A DNA stretch of 21,805 nucleotides from Bacteroidota bacterium (lineage in GTDB: Bacteria > Bacteroidota > Bacteroidia > AKYH767-A > OLB10): positions 1 to 21,805 of the forward strand of contig JADKIC010000022.1 in NCBI GenBank assembly GCA_016721435.1, in the 5' to 3' direction. Below are positions 8,260 through 17,743 of this stretch, piece by piece. Numbering within the stretch: position 1 is the first letter of the stretch; each line of letters opens with the position of its first letter. The notes beneath the pieces are model-generated. The model saw only the letters and a program-made list of their open reading frames with translations. It was not told where the DNA came from and ran no database searches. The position numbers were made by a program, and so were the translations under genes.

Positions 8260-9885
8260 ATGAAAAAGTTGCTTACTTCTTTCTTCCTTCTTGTCAGTTG
8301 TCTGGTATCTATGGCCAACAATGTAGTGATCTCGAATGTTTCCATCGTTAACAACGGACCGGGCAATATCCAGGTAAAATTTGACCTGAGCTGGGATAAT
8401 AGCTGGCGAACAAATGTGGGCCCTGCTAATTATGATGGGGCATGGGTTTTCTTTAAATACAAAACGGCAGGTGGTGATTGGACACATTTGAACATGACGG
8501 CTAATAATATTTTGATCCCCGCCGGCTTTGATTATTTCCAAAATTCCGGCAGTAACAAAATCGGGACAATGATCTTTCGCGATGCTAATAACCTGGGGTA
8601 CAGGTTCAGTATCTGCCACAAATATTCGCATTGGTGTTATAAGTAATCCTCCCTATGACATTGAGTGAGGGGCTACGCTATTGAAATGGTATACATTCCT
8701 GCTCTGGTGGGGTCACGTCCCGTATTTGGCGATGGTGATGGTACTACGGAATCCGTCAATGCCCTCCATTACTCCGATAATCTTGCAACCAACCAATTCT
8801 GTGCTTCCGGAAGTGTGACGTTAACGGGTTTGATGACGTAGAACTGGAAACGGATGGGATATATGTGTACAGCAATGACACTATTCAAACAACAAACCCC
8901 ATAGGTACATTGGATCCTTTCCCTACTTTTTAAAGCCCTATGGTGTATGAAATATGAAATTGTCCAGGCAACTTACCGTGATTTCCTCAACACATTAACA
9001 TACGACCAACAGTTCGCAAGGACTTCCGTTGCACCAACCTCCGCTACCGGTACATCGGCCCTGTCGGGTGGTTCATTCAGAAATTTTTTAGAAGTAAAAA
9101 CCCCGGGTGTGAGCAATACCACGCCGGCAGTATATGGCTGTGATGCGAGTGGCAATAATGTATTTGATGAAGCAGGAGATGGAGAATGGATAGCATGTAA
9201 TTTCCTGGCATGGGTGGATGTGGCGGCCTACCTCGACTGGAGCGGACTTGCACCGATGAGTGAATTGCAATATGAACGCATATGCAGAGGGAATTCGTCG
9301 GCAGGGGGAAATCCTGCTGTATTGGGAGAATTTGCCTGGGGAACCAATACGATTTTTAGTTCACCGTATTCATTAACAGGTGGCGGCACTGCTTCCGAGC
9401 TTGCCGGCAATGCATCGGGTACCGTAGGTAACGCAGCTTATGGATCTACCTCAACCGCCGGTCCCTTGCGCAGTGGCATTTTTGCTACGGCAATCTCTAA
9501 CAGGATAACAAGTGGGTCTTCCTTTTATGGAGTGATGGAGATGAGTGGAAATATGCCTGAGTACTGTATCATGCTAGGTAGCCAGGCAGGGAGATCCTGT
9601 CGTTTGGTTCCTAATGGTAATGGGGTATTATCTGCGCTGGGGAATGCTCAACTTTCGGTAGGTGGTACCGGTTTCTGGCCGGGTATGGAAGGTAATCTCA
9701 ACCTCGCAGCTACAACGACCTGTTCCGGAACCTGCGAAGTCACCAGTTCAGGAGGGATAAGATTTCGCGGGGGAGCCATAGGAGATGCTGCCAGCTTTCT
9801 TTCAATTTCAGATAGAGGAACCCTTTTTACACCTACAGCACGTTCTTCCAACAGAGGCGGTAGGGGTGTTTTATATATCCGCTAA
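8260..9885 (+). CDS. Secreted SUMF1/FGE-sulfatase-fold protein lacking catalytic cysteines
   Basis: ATG 8260 is preferred over the upstream TTG because it opens a clean signal peptide, MKKLLTSFFLLVSCLVSMA. A Bacteroidetes-type N-domain follows (VVISNVSIVNNGPGNIQVKF, LSWDNSWRTN, GAWVFFKYKTAGGDW). After frame changes near 8590-8650 and again before 8947, it continues through IEMVYIPAL and VFGDGDGTTES into the C-type-lectin-like SUMF1 fold: MKYEIVQATYRDFLNTLT, DGEWIACNFLAWVDVAAYLD, MSELQYERICRG, GEFAWGTN, YGVMEMSGN and the terminal IRFRGGAIGD ... SNRGGRGVLYIR. In formylglycine-generating enzymes the catalytic cysteines follow the late GG(S/A) motif; here that segment reads GGAIGDAASFLSISDR with no cysteine. 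It is therefore probably a non-enzymatic binding or structural protein. The total is about 540 residues. It is probably co-transcribed with the repeat protein 19 bp downstream. Confidence 0.82.
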
Positions 9886-9904
9886 TTAAAATGAGAAACT
9901 CACC

Positions 9905-10777
9905 ATGTTAAAAGGAAACTGCTTTTGTTAGCAGCGATCTTATATTCTTTTAGTATGAATGCCCAATACAATGGGGGCATTAATGACGGTTTTGTATCTT
10001 CCGGTGTGAGTAATACTAACGCAAATCCCAATATCTATAAGGGAGGTAATAATGATGGGTTTTCTATTTTAAGCGTCCCTAATCAAAATGCCGGTCCTTC
10101 TATTTATTTCGGTGGAAGTAACGATGGGGTTTCCTTTACAAGTGTTGCCAACCAAAATGCTGTTCCAAATATTTATACAGGCGGCAACAATGATGGGGTT
10201 TCTTTTAGCAATGTCATCAACCAAAATGCCGGTCCTAATATTTATACCGGTGGAATCAATGATGGGTTTTCTTATATTAATGTTGCCAACCAAAATGCAG
10301 GTCCCAATATTTATACCGGTGGCGCTAATGATGGGTTTAATCAGGTCACTGCCATGGCGCAGAATATTAGTCCGGGGATATATGCGGGTGGAATGAGCGA
10401 TGGATGGACAAACCTCTTTGTCACCAATCAAAATCCATCGGTCATACCGTCGCCCCTACTTCATCTCAACTTATTTATTGAAGGATATTACGCGGGTAAT
10501 AATCTCATGCTACCTGTCTTATTTAATAATGCATTAAGTAGTGACCCCGCTGCATGCGATTCAATAACAGTATCCTTTACGACTCACAAAATACGGCCAT
10601 TGAAGTGGCATCGGCAAAACAATTTTACGTTCAGATGGTAATGCGACCGTTTTGTTTTCAAATACATTAGTCAATCAATCGGTTTATATCGTGATCAAAC
10701 ACAGGAATTCAATTGAAACGTGGAGTAAGTTGCCGGTGATTATTGTGAACAATACAATTTACGATTTTACGCAGTAA
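9905..10777 (+). CDS. Secreted GGxNDG-repeat protein with conserved C-terminal beta domain
   Basis: The ATG at 9905 is one base out of frame with the signal segment KRKLLLLAAILYSFSMNAQ, so one missing base near ATGTTAAAA is likely. Seven tandem 23-residue units follow at 9967-10449, with consensus YxGGxNDGFSxxxVxNQNAGPNI. The C-terminal domain reads LHLNLFIEGYYAGNNLMLPV, CDSITV and, after two frame changes near 10580 and 10630, SDGNATVLFSNTLVNQ, VYIVIKHRNSIETWSKLP and YDFTQ followed by a stop. This is a domain I recognise from secreted Bacteroidetes proteins (EGYY ... VKHRNxxETWS). No T9SS sorting domain follows. The product is likely about 290 residues, exported, and functionally linked to the SUMF1-like protein upstream. 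Its molecular role is unknown. Confidence 0.75.
9967..10449 (+). repeat. Seven coding tandem repeats of 69 bp (23 residues)
   Basis: Units start at 9967, 10036, 10105, 10174, 10243, 10312 and 10381, each with a Tyr codon and GGxNDG (GGMSDG in the last). Units 2-5 are most alike and the outer ones more diverged, the usual pattern of internal unequal exchange. Confidence 0.85.
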
Positions 10778-10884
10778 TATTTATACTTTATAGTTCACTA
10801 CATTCGTCCGGTCCCCTCAGCTACTGCCTGCGTTCCTGCAGGTGTGCTAATAAGGTGATATATTAAAAGGAATAGCAGTAAATT

Positions 10885-11794
10885 ATGATAGACCTTATTG
10901 GCGACATCCACGGGCATGCGGACAAACTCGAAGAATTACTCCGAAAATTAAGTTATGCAAAAATTAACGGAGTTTACGCATCCTGAAAGAAAAGTAGTGT
11001 TTGTTGGTGACTACATTGACCGTGGACCCAAAATCAGGAAACACTTCAAATAATAAGGGCAATGGTGGACAGTGAAAATGCCATTGCATTAATGGGCAAT
11101 CACGAATACAATGCGCTCTGTTTCCATTTTCAGGAAACCGAAGGAGGACATTTAAGAAAACACTTAATAAAGAACATCATTCAACATTATGAAACTCTTA
11201 AACAATTTCAAAACAGGCAAAGAGAATATGAAGAATATTTAGAGTGGTTTAAAAAACACTACCTCTTTATTACGAGAATGAAACGTTCAAAGCCGTTCAC
11301 GCCTGTTGGGACAACAAAAACATTGAATATTTAAGAAAGACATTGGTTAACGACAGATTGACTGATCAACTTATTTACGAATCGGTGAAGAATGGAACAG
11401 ATTTAAATGAAACCATAGACCAAACGCTTAAAGGAAAGGAAATGAAAATGCCCCATGGACTCTTCTTCAGTGACAAAGACGGAACAAAAAGAACTGAAAT
11501 AAGAATAAAATGGTGGGAAGACCCTCCCATATGACATACAAATCAATAAGCGTAGAACCAATTGAAAATTTGCCCGATCAGCGAATTGAATTGAACGAGT
11601 TAAAATCACTGGACTTTTATACTGGAGATGACAAAAAAGTATTCTTCGGACATTATTGGTTGAAAGGTGAACCTTCATTATACAAAGCAAATATTTGTTG
11701 TTTAGATTATAGCGTAGCGAAGGGTGGTAAACTCGTTGCATATAGACTTAACGGAGAGAAAAATTTGGAAAGCAAAAATTTGATGTATGTTTGA
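10885..11794 (+). CDS. Calcineurin-like metallophosphoesterase (Ser/Thr phosphatase type)
   Basis: The reconstructed protein is about 305 residues. It starts MIDLIGDIHGHADKLEELL, and the three metal-binding blocks of the family are present: GDIHGH (10900-10917), GDYIDRGP (about 11008-11031) and GNHEYN (about 11095-11112). Histidine-containing segments further on (KAVHACWDN near 11290 and VFFGHYWLKG near 11643) fit the remaining metal ligands. The family hydrolyses phosphomono- or diesters using two metal ions; the domain order resembles bacterial PP2A-like and diadenosine-tetraphosphatase-like enzymes. No signal peptide is seen, so it is cytoplasmic. Frame changes lie near 10980, 11035, 11262, 11335 and 11525, each compatible with a single-base error. 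No partner gene is close enough to be in the same operon with certainty. Confidence 0.85.
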
Positions 11795-11849
11795 TAGTAT
11801 TAAATCTTATAATTGCCGTGCTGCAATAGCCCGGGTTTCGTGCTTCTAT

Positions 11850-11877
11850 GACACATAAGTACTGAATGTATGTGGCG
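11850..11877. other. Short hairpin in spacer after phosphoesterase
   Basis: CACATA at 11852-11857 pairs with TATGTG at 11869-11874, with flanking GAC and GTC that could extend the stem. The surrounding text (GCCCGGGTTTCGTGCTTCTA) is spacer-like and not coding. Confidence 0.35.
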
Positions 11878-11973
11878 TCCTTTTAACTAAATTTGGTCTT
11901 GAAAATATTCGTCTAAACAAATGTGTAGCTCCTTAAGCGCACCTTATCAACAAGGAATAAAAGAATTAACATA

Positions 11974-12552
11974 ATGAGAAAGCTTATAATGTGGAACGTA
12001 ATAACCCTGGACGGATTTTTTGAAGGAACCCAAAATTGGGACTTATCCTTTCATAATGTTATTTGGGGAGAAGAACTTGAAAAGTTAAGTATTGAACAAT
12101 TAAAAAATGCAGACTATCTCATCTTTGGACGTGTGACTTATGAAGGAATGGCTGAATATTGGATGAGAAGGCAGAAGGGGAAACGGCTGAATTAGAAGTT
12201 GCCAAAATTGATGAACAGCCTACCAAAACTTGTTTTTTCTAAAACCTTGAAATCTGCAGCATGGAATAACACGAAATTATTAGTGAAAATGTCGTTGACG
12301 AAATCAGGAAACTAAAAGAAGAAGAAGGAGGAAAAGATATTTATGTTTTCGGTAGTGCAAATCTTTCAGAGACATTTATAAATGAAGATCTGTTTGATGA
12401 ATATCGCATTGGAATTGCCCCGGTTATCTTAGGCAGTGGGCGGCCACTTTTCAGACACGGAGTTTCTTCTAAAAATTTATCTCTCGTTTCAACACAACAA
12501 CTGATGACGGGTGGAGTGGTCTTAAAATATTCCAAAAAGGAAGAACAATAAA
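11974..12552 (+). CDS. Dihydrofolate reductase-family protein (RibD C-terminal domain)
   Basis: The reconstructed length is about 190 residues, normal for stand-alone RibD-C/DHFR-like proteins. It starts MRKLIMWNVITLDGFFEG, the typical first strand of this family, followed by NADYLIFGRVTYEGMAEYW, a segment KLVFSKTLKSAAWNNTKL, the nucleotide-binding-like GKDIYVFGSANLSETFI, and the late motif DEYRIGIAPVILGSGRPLF. One or two frame changes fall near 12170-12260, where the first open frame ends at 12195. Family members bind NADPH; the physiological substrate is usually unknown, and many are annotated as deaminase-reductases by similarity only. It is cytoplasmic. Confidence 0.85.
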
Positions 12553-12659
12553 CTTGACAATTATTAAGACGGCTGGAAAATAAATCAAGAACAATAAAGC
12601 CGACCGCGTTACAGCATACCTGCCATTCGGTAAAACCAACATGAATAAGCAATTGAATT

Positions 12660-13827
12660 ATGACAGCAATAAATAAATCCAGAGTAGAATCTATTGACTT
12701 ACTAAAAGGTTTGGTTATGGTAATAATGGCACTTGACCACATTCGGGATTATTTTCATTATTCAGCGTTCTTTTTTGATCCAACAGACCCAACACAAACC
12801 ACCTTACCTATCTTCTTTACAAGGTTTATTACGCATTTTTGTGCGCCAATATTTTGCTTTCTTGCAGGAACATCTGCCTTTATGGTGGGTAAGCGAAAAT
12901 CTAAAAGCGAGTTATCAGGTTTTCTTTAAAGCGCGGGATTTGGTTGGTTTTTATCGAGATGACCATCGTTAATTTCGGTTGGTATTTTGGTATATATTTT
13001 AAAAGTCCGGGCCTGCTTGTTATTTGGTCATTAGGGATTAGTATGCTTGTTTTGGCAGCCTTAGTGCATCTTCCGCGAAAATTTATTTTAGCGTTTAGCT
13101 TACTCATATTGTAGGACATAATCTTTTAGATACGGTACACTTTAAAGGCAATGTGTTTTGGGCAATACTTCACGAACTTTTTTTAAAATAACAGATGAAG
13201 TTGAATTTTGTTGTGGGGTATCCAATAATTCCCTGGATTGCCGTGATGGCGTTGGGATATTATTTTGGGGCATTTATGATAAATCATATACCGGTGAAAG
13301 AGAAAAGACGCTGTTCAGCATAATAGGAATTTCAGCCCTTGCAGCATTTGTAATTTGAGATTTTACAATATATACGGTGACCCTGTACTTTATAAAGATT
13401 ATGATACAACGACTAAAGATTTTATTTCCTTTTTTAATCCCTCCAAGTATCCGCCCTCTTTATTGTATTTGTTAATGACCTTGGGTGCAGCACTATTTTT
13501 CTTAGCCAATACAGAAAAGCTAAAAGGGAAAGCAGTTGATTTTTTTAGCACTTTCGGCAGAGTTCCTTTTTTCTATTACATCCTGCATTTGTATTTCATC
13601 CATCTGCTTGCATTAATTTTTGCAGAATACTCAGGATTTGGCTGGAGAATAATGATATTACAAGATTGGGTCACTGGAATCACCCACATTAAAAGGGTAT
13701 GGATTTCCACTTTGGGTAGTTTACGTAGTTTGGATTTTTTGTGATTGGTTTGCTTTATCCGATATGTAAACAATTTGATAAATATAAACAAACCCACAAA
13801 GACAAGTGGTGGTTGAGCTACTTATAA
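12660..13827 (+). CDS. DUF1624 / heparan-alpha-glucosaminide N-acetyltransferase-like membrane protein, paralogue A
   Basis: The reconstructed protein is about 388 residues with many hydrophobic segments, so it is an inner-membrane protein. The N-terminal signature RVESIDLLKGLVMVIMALDH is typical of the DUF1624/HGSNAT catalytic family, followed by FFTRFITHFCAPIFCFLAGT and FMVGKRKSKSELSGFL. Later segments are LLVIWSLGISML, GHNLLDTVHF, a part reading PWIAVMALGYYFG, NPSKYPPSLLYLLMTLGAAL, TFGRVPFFYYILHLYFIHLL and the end WWLSYL. The family is related to transmembrane acyltransferases; substrates in bacteria are unknown. Frame changes lie near 12930, 12955, 13110, 13180, 13235, 13357 and 13690. 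A clear paralogue lies at 16422-17587, sharing the same start, middle and C-terminal motifs. Confidence 0.85.
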
Positions 13828-13900
13828 AATAAATAGGAAACAGTTGACAAACTGAAGGATGGTAGCTACATACGTTTATTACGGCCAATACTAGAAAAAT

Positions 13901-13963
13901 CGCGGGAAAATTCAAGCGAAGAATAAAGGTAAAATTGATATTTACATCGTGGATGCAGTTTGA
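13901..13963 (+). pseudogene. Relic of a class III nucleotidyl cyclase C-terminus
   Basis: In frame, 13901-13963 reads RGKIQAKNKGKIDIYIVDAV and then a stop. The complete cyclase downstream has RGKIQAKNKGEIDMYFVEA at 19777-19836, so 15 of 19 positions are identical. Immediately upstream, at about 13840-13900, possible further remnants include a readable KLKDG. Nothing else of the cyclase remains. The fragment lies 73 bp after DUF1624 paralogue A, just as the full cyclase follows DUF1624 paralogue B. Confidence 0.7.
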
Positions 13964-14039
13964 TAGCCTGTTCGTCAATAGCAAAAGTATATTTTTACGG
14001 GATTAATGCTAATGGAGAAGAGAAAGGCGAGGCATAACA

Positions 14040-14069
14040 GCAAACCTTTAATTCGGCAGGGCGGTTTGC
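14040..14069. other. Short dyad in spacer upstream of S9 peptidase
   Basis: GCAAACC at 14040-14046 and GGTTTGC at 14063-14069 form a perfect 7-bp stem with a 16-nt loop. The rest of 13964-14215 shows no gene. The sequence is GC-richer than the surroundings and resembles the other dyad spacers of this region. Confidence 0.4.
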
Positions 14070-14215
14070 AAAGTGAGGTTTTCCCGATGAAAATCTACAC
14101 AGGTCGTGCTCCATATCAACGTTAGAAGTTTAAATTTGCATAGCGGCTATCCGCAAAAGGACACACACTACCCTGACTTCAGCATATCAAAAAATATATT
14201 TAAACACTATATACT

Positions 14216-16221
14216 ATGAGAATCCCATTAACTTTATTGACAATACTATTTCTATTATTTACACAAAGTACTGCCAGCGGACAAAAGAAATTTGAGATCG
14301 CAGACTATGCCAAATTTGTGAACATCACTGACCCACAAATATCACCCAACGGTAAAAGTGTAGTTATCGTAGTATCAAGACCCGACTATGTCAACAATCG
14401 TTATAATGCTGAATTGGTGTTGGTCGATGTGGCTTCCGGGAAGAAGAGGGTACTTACACAAGAAAGGTTTGTAGTATCAAGTCCACGATGGTCACCCAAT
14501 GGAGAACACCTGGCATTTATATCCAAAGTGGGGCAAGGCAAGGAAGCGGCCAATCAAATCTTTTTACTGCCCATGCAAGGCGGAGAGGCAAAGCAAATTA
14601 CCAAAGCTCCCAAAGGCGTTCAGCATTTTGCATGGAGTCCTAACTCCATAGACATTGCTTATGCGGCATTAAATGAACCCCACAACAAAACCGAAATTGA
14701 AAAAGGTTATACAGCATTTGAAATAACCAACAACGATATGTTTATCGGCAGCCAACCACAATCTTCTCATATCTGGTTAGCAAATACAATCACGGCAGAA
14801 AATAAAAGATTAACAGATGGCGATTGGACTTTACCGCTCGTCATTCCACCTCTGCTCCATCTTCTCCATTCTCATGGTCACCTGACGGAAAAACCATTTT
14901 GTTTGTAAAAAGTAGCAACCGCCTATTCGGGTGATGGCATAAACAGAAGTATTCAAATGCTCAATGTTACCGATACCACTTACAAACCATTAAACGCAAG
15001 AACAAAAATCGAATCCTATCCAAATTTTTCACCAGATGGAAGTAAGATTTCTTACTGGTATAAGAAAGATAGTGCAATATCAAGTATTAATGAATTATGG
15101 CTGACCAATTCAACCGGTGGCGAAGGCAAACCTATTTCTCAGCAATTAAACAGAGACTTGTACCTGGCTGCATGGATGCCGGATAATAAATCATTTTTAG
15201 TGGGAGGGCATAACGATAATAAAACATCGCTTTGGAGTATGAGTATAGACGGAAAAACCACTCCAATTCAATTAGGAAATGTTTGTCCCTCCTGGGGATT
15301 TTGGATGGATGCTACAGTTAGTAAAACCGGTGCTATTGCTTTCACCGGTTCTGAACCTGACAAACCTGTTGAATTATATTTTATGGCATCCACTACTTCT
15401 AAACTGGTACAATTAACAGACTACAATTCGGAAATAGGCAAAATGACATTGGGCAAAACCGAAACCATCCGTTGGGAAAAGGATGGGTTCAAACACTGTG
15501 GCATCATCACCTATCCGGTCAACTACGAAAGGTAAAAAATATCCATTGGTACTCGTCATCCATGGTGGCCCAAATGCAGCATCTGTAGAACAGTTTGCAA
15601 GATTACCGCAAATTATGGCGAACAGAAGGGTATTTTGTTTTTGAACCAATTACAGAGGAAGTGATAATTTAGGTGCTGAATATAAAGTAGCCATTTTGCA
15701 AGATGCCGGTGCAGGCCCGGGACGTGATGTGATGGCAGGATTAGAAAAACTAAAAGCTACAGGTATGATTGATAACAATAACATTGGGGTGAGTGGGTTG
15801 GTCGTACGGTGGTTTTATGACGGTATGGTTAGCGGGACATTATGGCGGTTGGAAAGTAGCAGTTGCCGGTGCAGCAGTTACTGATTTTGAAGATCAATAT
15901 TCTCTGAGTGATGGTAATGTAAATTGGGCAATTAGAATGGGTGGTTCTCCATATGTTGGAGATAATATGCAAAAATATATTGATCAATCGCCCATCACCG
16001 AAGCTAAAAATATAAAAGCACCCACTTTAATTTTAGCCAACACCGGTGACCCAAGAGTACCTGTTACCCAATCGTATAAATTATATCATACCCTGAAAGA
16101 TAATGGTACCATTACGAAATTTATAGGTTGGCCCATTCCTGCCCACAACGCTACTGATCCGGTCTCACAGATGGAAACGTCTAAAGCATGGTTGAATTGG
16201 TTGAATACGTATTTGAAGTAA
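14216..16221 (+). CDS. S9-family prolyl-oligopeptidase-type serine peptidase, secreted
   Basis: The reconstructed protein is about 668 residues, a normal size for an S9C acylaminoacyl-peptidase-like enzyme. A signal peptide (about residues 1-22, TQSTASGQ) directs export to the periplasm or outside. The beta-propeller region carries repeated TolB/PD40-like motifs: DPQISPNGKSVV, SPRWSPNGEHLAF, HFAWSPNSIDIAY, FSWSPDGKTILF and YPNFSPDGSKISY. The alpha/beta-hydrolase part begins PLVLVIHGGPNAAS near 15545. The catalytic triad is visible: Ser in GWSYGG (codon 15802), Asp in GDPRVP (16048) and His in PAHNATDP (16144). The family removes dipeptides or acyl-amino acids from oligopeptides. Frame changes lie near 14840, 14905, 15530, 15630 and 15795. 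No operon partner is evident; a 194-bp spacer follows. Confidence 0.9.
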
Positions 16222-16240
16222 ATGGCTATGTGCAAAATAA

Positions 16241-16366
16241 CAAGTTGCAACCGCTACTGTTCAATCGGCGAGGTTTCGAGATAGAAAATCGGGACATTTT
16301 GCTTCCATCTTCACTTTGGATTGTAGTAGCAGTCCTGCCCTTCGGCTAGCTGCACACCGTTGCTTG
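16241..16366. other. Nested dyad spacer between S9 peptidase and DUF1624 paralogue B
   Basis: GCAAC (16247-16251) pairs with GTTGC (16359-16363), CAAG (16241-16244) with CTTG (16363-16366), and further inside GCTACT (16253-16258) with AGTAGC (16325-16330). The arms enclose about 65 bp. The spacer has no gene and no T-tract, so a simple terminator is unlikely. Confidence 0.4.
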
Positions 16367-16421
16367 AAGCCCAATGACAATCCTTTGAATGCGACAACAG
16401 TTCAATCAACACCAATAAATA

Positions 16422-17587
16422 ATGAAGGAACTAACAAAAAACAGAATTGAATCGCTTGATCTTTTAAAAGGATTAGTAATTGTAATAATGGCAATTGATC
16501 ATGTGAGAGGTTATTTTCATTATTCGTCCTATTTTTTTAATCCCACCGATCCAACACTCACAACGGTCCCCATTTTTTTTACAAGATTCATCACCCATTT
16601 TTGCGCTCCTGCATTTAGTTTCCTTGCAGGACTTTCAGCTTTTATGGTTGGTAAAAGAAAATCGCGAAATGAATTATCTGTTTTTTTAGTAAAACGTGGC
16701 CTTTGGTTGGTGTTTGTAGAACTTGTAATCGTCAATTTCGCCTGGTATTTCGACCCCGGTTTTAGAACCGTGGGATTTCTGGTGATTTGGGTTTTAGGAA
16801 TAAGTATGATTTCCTTAGCAGCATTAATACATTTACCTAAAAATGATTTTCATGTTCAGCTGTGTTTTAATTTTTGGTCATAATCTGCTGGACAATATAC
16901 ACTATGAAAACAGTATTCTTTGGACATTTTTACATGAACGTGGGCCAATTTTAACGACACCCGATCATGATTTCAGGGTAGGTTATGCACTAATACCCTG
17001 GGTGGCCGTAATGTCCTTGGGATATTGGTTTGGGTCATTTTACGACAAGACCTATGACCCTATGAAGCGAAAAAAATTATTCAACATCATTGGTATAGCT
17101 GCCCTGCTATTATTTTGATACTACGGGGAACAAATAGATACGGCAATTTGTTACCTTGGGAAAAATACAGCAATGTAGAGCAAACGGTTTTCTTTCTTAA
17201 TCTTACTAAATATCCACCCTCACTTTCGTTTTTATTGGTGACTTTAGGAGGAGCATTTCTATTTCTGGCGAATACAGAGAATCTAAAGGGCAGACTTGTA
17301 CATTTCTTTTCTGTATTTGGGAGAGTTCCATTTTTCTTTTACATCATTCATCTTTATCTCATTCATTTATTGGCATTGATAGTTGCCGAATTTACAGGTT
17401 TTGGTTGGCAAAAAATGATTTTACCTGCATTCCCGTCCAAGGTAGAAGAATTAAAGGGTTTTGGTTTTAATTTAGCCGTCGTTTACCTGATTTGGATGCT
17501 TGTAATTTGATACTTTATCCCTTTGCAAAAAATTTGACATATATAAGCAAAATCATAAAAGAGAATTGGTGGTTGAGTTATTTATAA
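16422..17587 (+). CDS. DUF1624 / heparan-alpha-glucosaminide N-acetyltransferase-like membrane protein, paralogue B
   Basis: The reconstructed protein is about 389 residues. The N-terminal signature NRIESLDLLKGLVIVIMAID is followed by HVRGYFHYSSYFF, FTRFITHFCAPAFSFLAGLS and FMVGKRKSRNELSVFLVKRG. Then come VGFLVIWVLGISMI, GHNLLDNIHYENSILW, YALIPWVAVMSLGYWFGSFY, NLTKYPPSLSFLLVTLGGAF, VFGRVPFFFYIIHLYLIHLL and WWLSYL at the end. It closely parallels the gene at 12660-13827 along its whole length, with both conservative and synonymous differences, so the duplication is not recent. Only about four frame changes are needed (near 16845, 17118, 17508 and 17560). Hydrophobic segments indicate an integral inner-membrane acyltransferase. 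The acyl acceptor is unknown. Confidence 0.87.
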
Positions 17588-17615
17588 AACAACGGAGTTC
17601 TGAAATAGAATAACA

Positions 17616-17713
17616 GCCAACAACGTACATTCCATGCTGCAAGTGGATTGGTAATTGGCGGGGATGTCGCAATGGAATACCTAAGTAGGGATTGCGCTGA
17701 AGATATTGTTGGC
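17616..17713. other. Nested dyad spacer upstream of adenylate cyclase
   Basis: The outer arms GCCAACAA (17616-17623) and TTGTTGGC (17706-17713) are a perfect 8-bp match. The inner arms ATTCCAT (17629-17635) and ATGGAAT (17672-17678) are a perfect 7-bp match. The 98-bp structure ends 30 bp before the cyclase start codon. It could be a recombination site, an RNA structure in the leader, or a remnant. Confidence 0.5.
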
Positions 17714-17743
17714 ATAGGCCAACTCAGTAATATAAATAGTACG

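Noticed and set aside
9720..9740. CSGTC motif as a possible formylglycine-generating active-site cysteine pair
   Set aside because: It lies before the conserved GGA segment and the spacing differs from the catalytic pair, which in the family follows GG(S/A).
8973..9851. Several minus-strand ORFs of 60-67 codons opposite the SUMF1-like gene
   Set aside because: They are shadows of a well-supported + strand coding frame with recognisable domain motifs.
9967..10449. Regular repeats at 69-bp spacing that could suggest a CRISPR array
   Set aside because: The repeats are contiguous, have no unique spacers, keep one reading frame and encode a clear 23-residue protein repeat.
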